Below are positions 5,086 to 7,915 of a DNA stretch of 7,915 bases, in pieces (position 1 is the stretch's first letter; each line of letters starts with the position of its first letter). The stretch lies in NCBI GenBank assembly GCA_005787865.1, contig SXZN01000174.1, positions 1-7,915 on the forward strand. Direction: 5' to 3'. A program made the translations under genes and the position numbers. The notes beneath the pieces are model-generated. The model ran no database searches. It was not told the origin of the DNA and worked only from the letters and a program-made list of their open reading frames with translations. This stretch comes from Opitutaceae bacterium. Lineage in GTDB: Bacteria; Verrucomicrobiota; Verrucomicrobiia; Opitutales; Opitutaceae.

Positions 5086-7915
5086 CTTCGGGGTGTCGCG
5101 GCGGATTGTGACGGAAGGAAGCTTCACTTCGCTCTCAGCGGGCGCGGCACTGGCACCCGCGGGGCTTGCATCTGCTTGCACCGCCGAATTAAGAGCGGTC
5201 GGAGCCGAGGCCGGACCTTGTAAACGCGCCGAGCGGGAGAGAATCGAAAAAAGATTTTCGAAGGCGTCTCGATTAGTAGCCGATCGGAAAAGGCTCGTGC
5301 AAATCTGCAGACGAACATTGTTCATCAGCTCTTCAAAGAAACGGAAGGCCTCGCCCTTGTATTCTGAAAGCGGATCTTTTTGCCCGTAACTACGCAGCCC
5401 GATTGATCGACGCAATTCCTCCATTTCGGTCAAATGCTCCTGCCAGTGATGGTCGATCGCATTGATCACGATGTAACGCTCCAAGCCCCCCAAAGCCGCG
5501 GGATCTTCGACCGATTCCTTCAGCGCGTAAGCCTGGCTGACGCGCTCGACCAACTGCTTGAGCAAGCCATCAAAATCAGCGCGCTCAGAGATTTCCGCGA
5601 CCTTAGCGCTGACGGGGAAATGAGAATTAAGCCAACCAACGAGGCTTTCAATATTGGCCGCCGTTGCTCCGCCTTTTTCACCAAAGCCAGCCGCCTCTAA
5701 CCGCGCGGCCAACTCTTCCTCAATCATCTCAAAAATAACATCCTTCGGGCGTTCACTGTGCAATGCGCCGTTGCGAATCCCGTAAATTACTTCGCGCTGC
5801 TTGTTGAGCACATCATCATATTGCAACAAACGCTTGCGCTGAGAAAAATTCTGCTGCTCTACTTTTTTCTGCGCCGACTCAATCGATCGATTGAGCAACG
5901 AATGCTCCAACTCTTCGCCTTCCGCCATGGCACCTTCCATGATCCGAGAGGCAATATTCCCTTGCAGGAAAAGCCGCATGAGATCGTCTTCCAGCGAGAG
6001 GAAAAACTTAGTCGCCCCAGGATCACCCTGCCGCGAGCAACGACCGCGTAATTGCCGGTCAATCCGTCGCGATTCGTGGCGTTCGGTGCCCACCACAAAG
6101 AGTCCGCCTAATTCGCGCACGCCTTCACCCAGCTTAATATCGGTGCCGCGACCGGCCATGTTGGTGGCAATCGTGACTGATCCCTTATGACCCGCGCGGG
6201 TCACAATCTCGGCTTCCTGTTGGTGGAACTTAGCGTTGAGCACCGTATGAATGACGCCGGCGCGCTTGAGCATACGACTTAAGACCTCCGATTGCTCAAC
6301 CGTCACCGTGCCGACGAGCACGGGCTGACCACGCGCTTGCGCTTCCTGGATTTGCTTCACGACCGCCGCATACTTATCGCGGCGGGTCTTAAAAATGGAA
6401 TCGTTCCGATCAACGCGGATGCACGGCTGATTCGTCGGAATTTGGGTCACTGACAGTTGATAAATTTCGCTAAACTCGGTCGCTTCCGTCTCGGCGGTAC
6501 CCGTCATGCCCGCTAATTTTTCGTACATCCGAAAATAATTCTGGATCGTCACGGTGGCGTACGTCCGAGTCTCACGCTCAATATTAACATTCTCTTTTGC
6601 CTCCACCGCTTGGTGCAGACCATCAGACCAGCGCCGCCCCGTCATGATGCGTCCGGTGTTTTCGTCGACGATCACTACCTTGCCATCCTGCACGACATAC
6701 TCGACGTCGCGTTCGTAGAGCGAATAGGCCCGCAGCAATTGCGACAGCGCATGAATATCCTCTGAGACTACTTCATACCGCTGCTGCGCTGCTCGCTTGG
6801 CCTGCTCTTTCTGTTCCGGCGACTGCGTCGCATCTTTTTCGATATCGATAAAAATAGTGGCAAGATCGGGCAGCACGAAAGCATCGCGGTCATCCGGCCG
6901 CAGCTTAGTGCGACCCACTTCCGTTAAATCCGCTTGGTGGTTCTTTTCATCAATGGTGAAAAAAAGCTGCTCCTTGTACTTGTAGAGCTCGTCCTTGTTA
7001 AAATCGCTGTGCATCTCGACGTCGGTTTTATCGAGGAGCTTACGCCATTCTGGATTCTCTTGGAGCCGGAGAAGTTGCTTATTCTTCGGCATGCCCAATT
7101 TAACCTGGAGCATTTTCATCGCCGCATCTTGCCGCTGCTCGGAGGTTGCCTCAGCCTTGGCAAGGACATCACCCGCTTCTTTTACCAGATTATTGATCTG
7201 GCGCAATTGGGCACCGACCAACTCTTCCACGCCAGGCCGCAACCGGGTAAACGGCTGTTCGCGCTCAATCGGGGCGGGTCCTGAAATAATCAGCGGGGTG
7301 CGAGCCTCATCAACGAGAATGGAATCAATTTCATCGACGATGCAGAAAAAATGGTCGCGCTGCACTTGATCATCCTTGCGCGTGGCCATGCCATTATCGC
7401 GCAGGTAATCGAACCCAAACTCAGAAGCGGTCCCATAGGTAATGCCGCGGTTATACATCTCCCGCCGACTCTCGGAGTGCATCGATTGCTGGATGCATCC
7501 GACCGTGATACCCAAAAAATTATACAAATGCCCCATCCACTCAGAGTCGCGGCGCGCTAAGTAATCATTAACCGTCACTAGTTGCGCATTTTTTCCCGTC
7601 AGCGCATTCAAATAAAGCGGCAGCGTCGCGACCAACGTCTTGCCCTCGCCAGTAGCCATTTCTGCGATCCGCCCTTCGTGCAGCGTGATCCCACCGATCA
7701 GCTGCACATCAAAATGCACCATGTCCCAAGTGAGCTCATGATCACAGACCAGCACCTTACGCCCGCATAGCCGCCGCGCGGCATTTTTAACGGCCGCGAA
7801 AGCTTCGGGAAGAATTTGATCCAGCGTCTCCCCTCCCTGAACCCGAGCCTGAAACTCAGTGGTCTTCGCTTGGAGCTGCTCATCGGTGAGCGACTGATAT
7901 TGCTGCTCAAATTCG
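5017..7915 (-). CDS. secA: Protein translocase ATPase SecA (N-terminus cut by window edge)
   Basis: The reading frame runs from the window edge (codon 7912-7914) to TAA at 5017, 965 residues. By comparison with E. coli SecA about 35 N-terminal residues are missing, so a GTG at 7753 within this frame is not the start. SecA is the ATP-driven motor that pushes preproteins through SecYEG at the inner membrane. In window numbering the landmarks are GETLDQILPEAFAAVKNAAR (about 28-47), Walker A MATGEGKT (86-93), Walker B VDEIDSILVDEARTPLIISG (193-212), IVDENTGRIMTGRRWSDGLH (415-434), TNMAGRGTDIKLG (584-596), motif VI QLRGRCSRQGD (621-631), and the HWQEHL scaffold/HWD region (823-828). A low-complexity Ala/Pro/Ser linker precedes a zinc-binding tail: Cys950, Cys952, Cys961 and His962, the site contacting SecB and lipid in other SecAs. 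Two insertions relative to E. coli resemble Bacteroidetes and PVC-group SecAs. lnt follows 5 bp downstream. Confidence 0.97.
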   Translation of the reverse strand, partial: EFEQQYQSLTDEQLQAKTTEFQARVQGGETLDQILPEAFAAVKNAARRLCGRKVLVCDHELTWDMVHFDVQLIGGITLHEGRIAEMATGEGKTLVATLPLYLNALTGKNAQLVTVNDYLARRDSEWMGHLYNFLGITVGCIQQSMHSESRREMYNRGITYGTASEFGFDYLRDNGMATRKDDQVQRDHFFCIVDEIDSILVDEARTPLIISGPAPIEREQPFTRLRPGVEELVGAQLRQINNLVKEAGDVLAKAEATSEQRQDAAMKMLQVKLGMPKNKQLLRLQENPEWRKLLDKTDVEMHSDFNKDELYKYKEQLFFTIDEKNHQADLTEVGRTKLRPDDRDAFVLPDLATIFIDIEKDATQSPEQKEQAKRAAQQRYEVVSEDIHALSQLLRAYSLYERDVEYVVQDGKVVIVDENTGRIMTGRRWSDGLHQAVEAKENVNIERETRTYATVTIQNYFRMYEKLAGMTGTAETEATEFSEIYQLSVTQIPTNQPCIRVDRNDSIFKTRRDKYAAVVKQIQEAQARGQPVLVGTVTVEQSEVLSRMLKRAGVIHTVLNAKFHQQEAEIVTRAGHKGSVTIATNMAGRGTDIKLGEGVRELGGLFVVGTERHESRRIDRQLRGRCSRQGDPGATKFFLSLEDDLMRLFLQGNIASRIMEGAMAEGEELEHSLLNRSIESAQKKVEQQNFSQRKRLLQYDDVLNKQREVIYGIRNGALHSERPKDVIFEMIEEELAARLEAAGFGEKGGATAANIESLVGWLNSHFPVSAKVAEISERADFDGLLKQLVERVSQAYALKESVEDPAALGGLERYIVINAIDHHWQEHLTEMEELRRSIGLRSYGQKDPLSEYKGEAFRFFEELMNNVRLQICTSLFRSATNRDAFENLFSILSRSARLQGPASAPTALNSAVQADASPAGASAAPAESEVKLPSVTIRRDTPKVGRNDPCPCGSGKKYKNCHGAA

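Noticed and set aside
7753..7755. GTG as the SecA start codon
   Set aside because: The frame continues upstream with conserved SecA residues such as GETLDQILPEAFA, so the true start is beyond the window.
7698..7910. Open frame on the - strand at the window edge that could look like a separate small gene upstream of secA
   Set aside because: It is out of frame with SecA, whose own frame continues unbroken to the window edge and encodes the conserved N-terminal SecA sequence.
1..7915. A new defence, mobile or secondary-metabolism system
   Set aside because: Every long frame that is not antisense belongs to a known housekeeping family, gaps are short, and no repeats, integrase, transposase or att-like sites are visible.

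Overview
The window holds ordinary chromosomal housekeeping genes. It has no mobile element, CRISPR array, tRNA or rRNA, and I found no convincing new biological system. The best guess for the organism is a verrucomicrobial bacterium, perhaps of the Opitutae. This is inference. It rests on the SecA, which has the long insertions and the Arg-Cys-x-Arg form of motif VI that I associate with the PVC and Bacteroidetes groups. Supporting points are the moderately GC-rich coding sequence, starts that mostly lack a Shine-Dalgarno site, and a gram-negative envelope gene (lnt).

Left part, + strand (1-1394): the 3' end of the alpha subunit gene of a 2-oxoacid:ferredoxin oxidoreductase (korA-like) is followed after 30 bp by the complete beta subunit gene (korB-like). 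Together they encode a thiamine-diphosphate, Fe-S enzyme that interconverts 2-oxoacids (probably 2-oxoglutarate) and acyl-CoA, with ferredoxin as electron carrier. A clear intrinsic terminator ends this unit.

Middle, + strand (1432-3301): a complete type II thymidine kinase gene (tdk) begins only 37 bp after the terminator's T-run. Then come a 178 bp spacer with small hairpins and a possible 25-codon ORF, and a seven-bladed beta-propeller lactonase of the 6-phosphogluconolactonase (Pgl/YbhE) family. I saw no obvious functional link among these beyond central metabolism: TCA-type oxidation or carboxylation, nucleoside salvage, and pentose phosphate or lactone hydrolysis.

Right part, - strand (3347-7915): secA (5' end cut by the window edge) is followed after 5 bp by lnt, apolipoprotein N-acyltransferase. 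They look like an envelope-biogenesis operon: SecA drives preprotein export, including prolipoproteins, and Lnt performs the last lipoprotein maturation step in the inner membrane. The lactonase gene and lnt converge on a 45 bp gap with one GC-rich hairpin.

The findings are modest: clade-type sequence features in SecA and the KorA tail, start-site questions for lnt, tdk and the lactonase gene, a structured leader before the lactonase gene, and a thymidine kinase unusually like the enterobacterial one.
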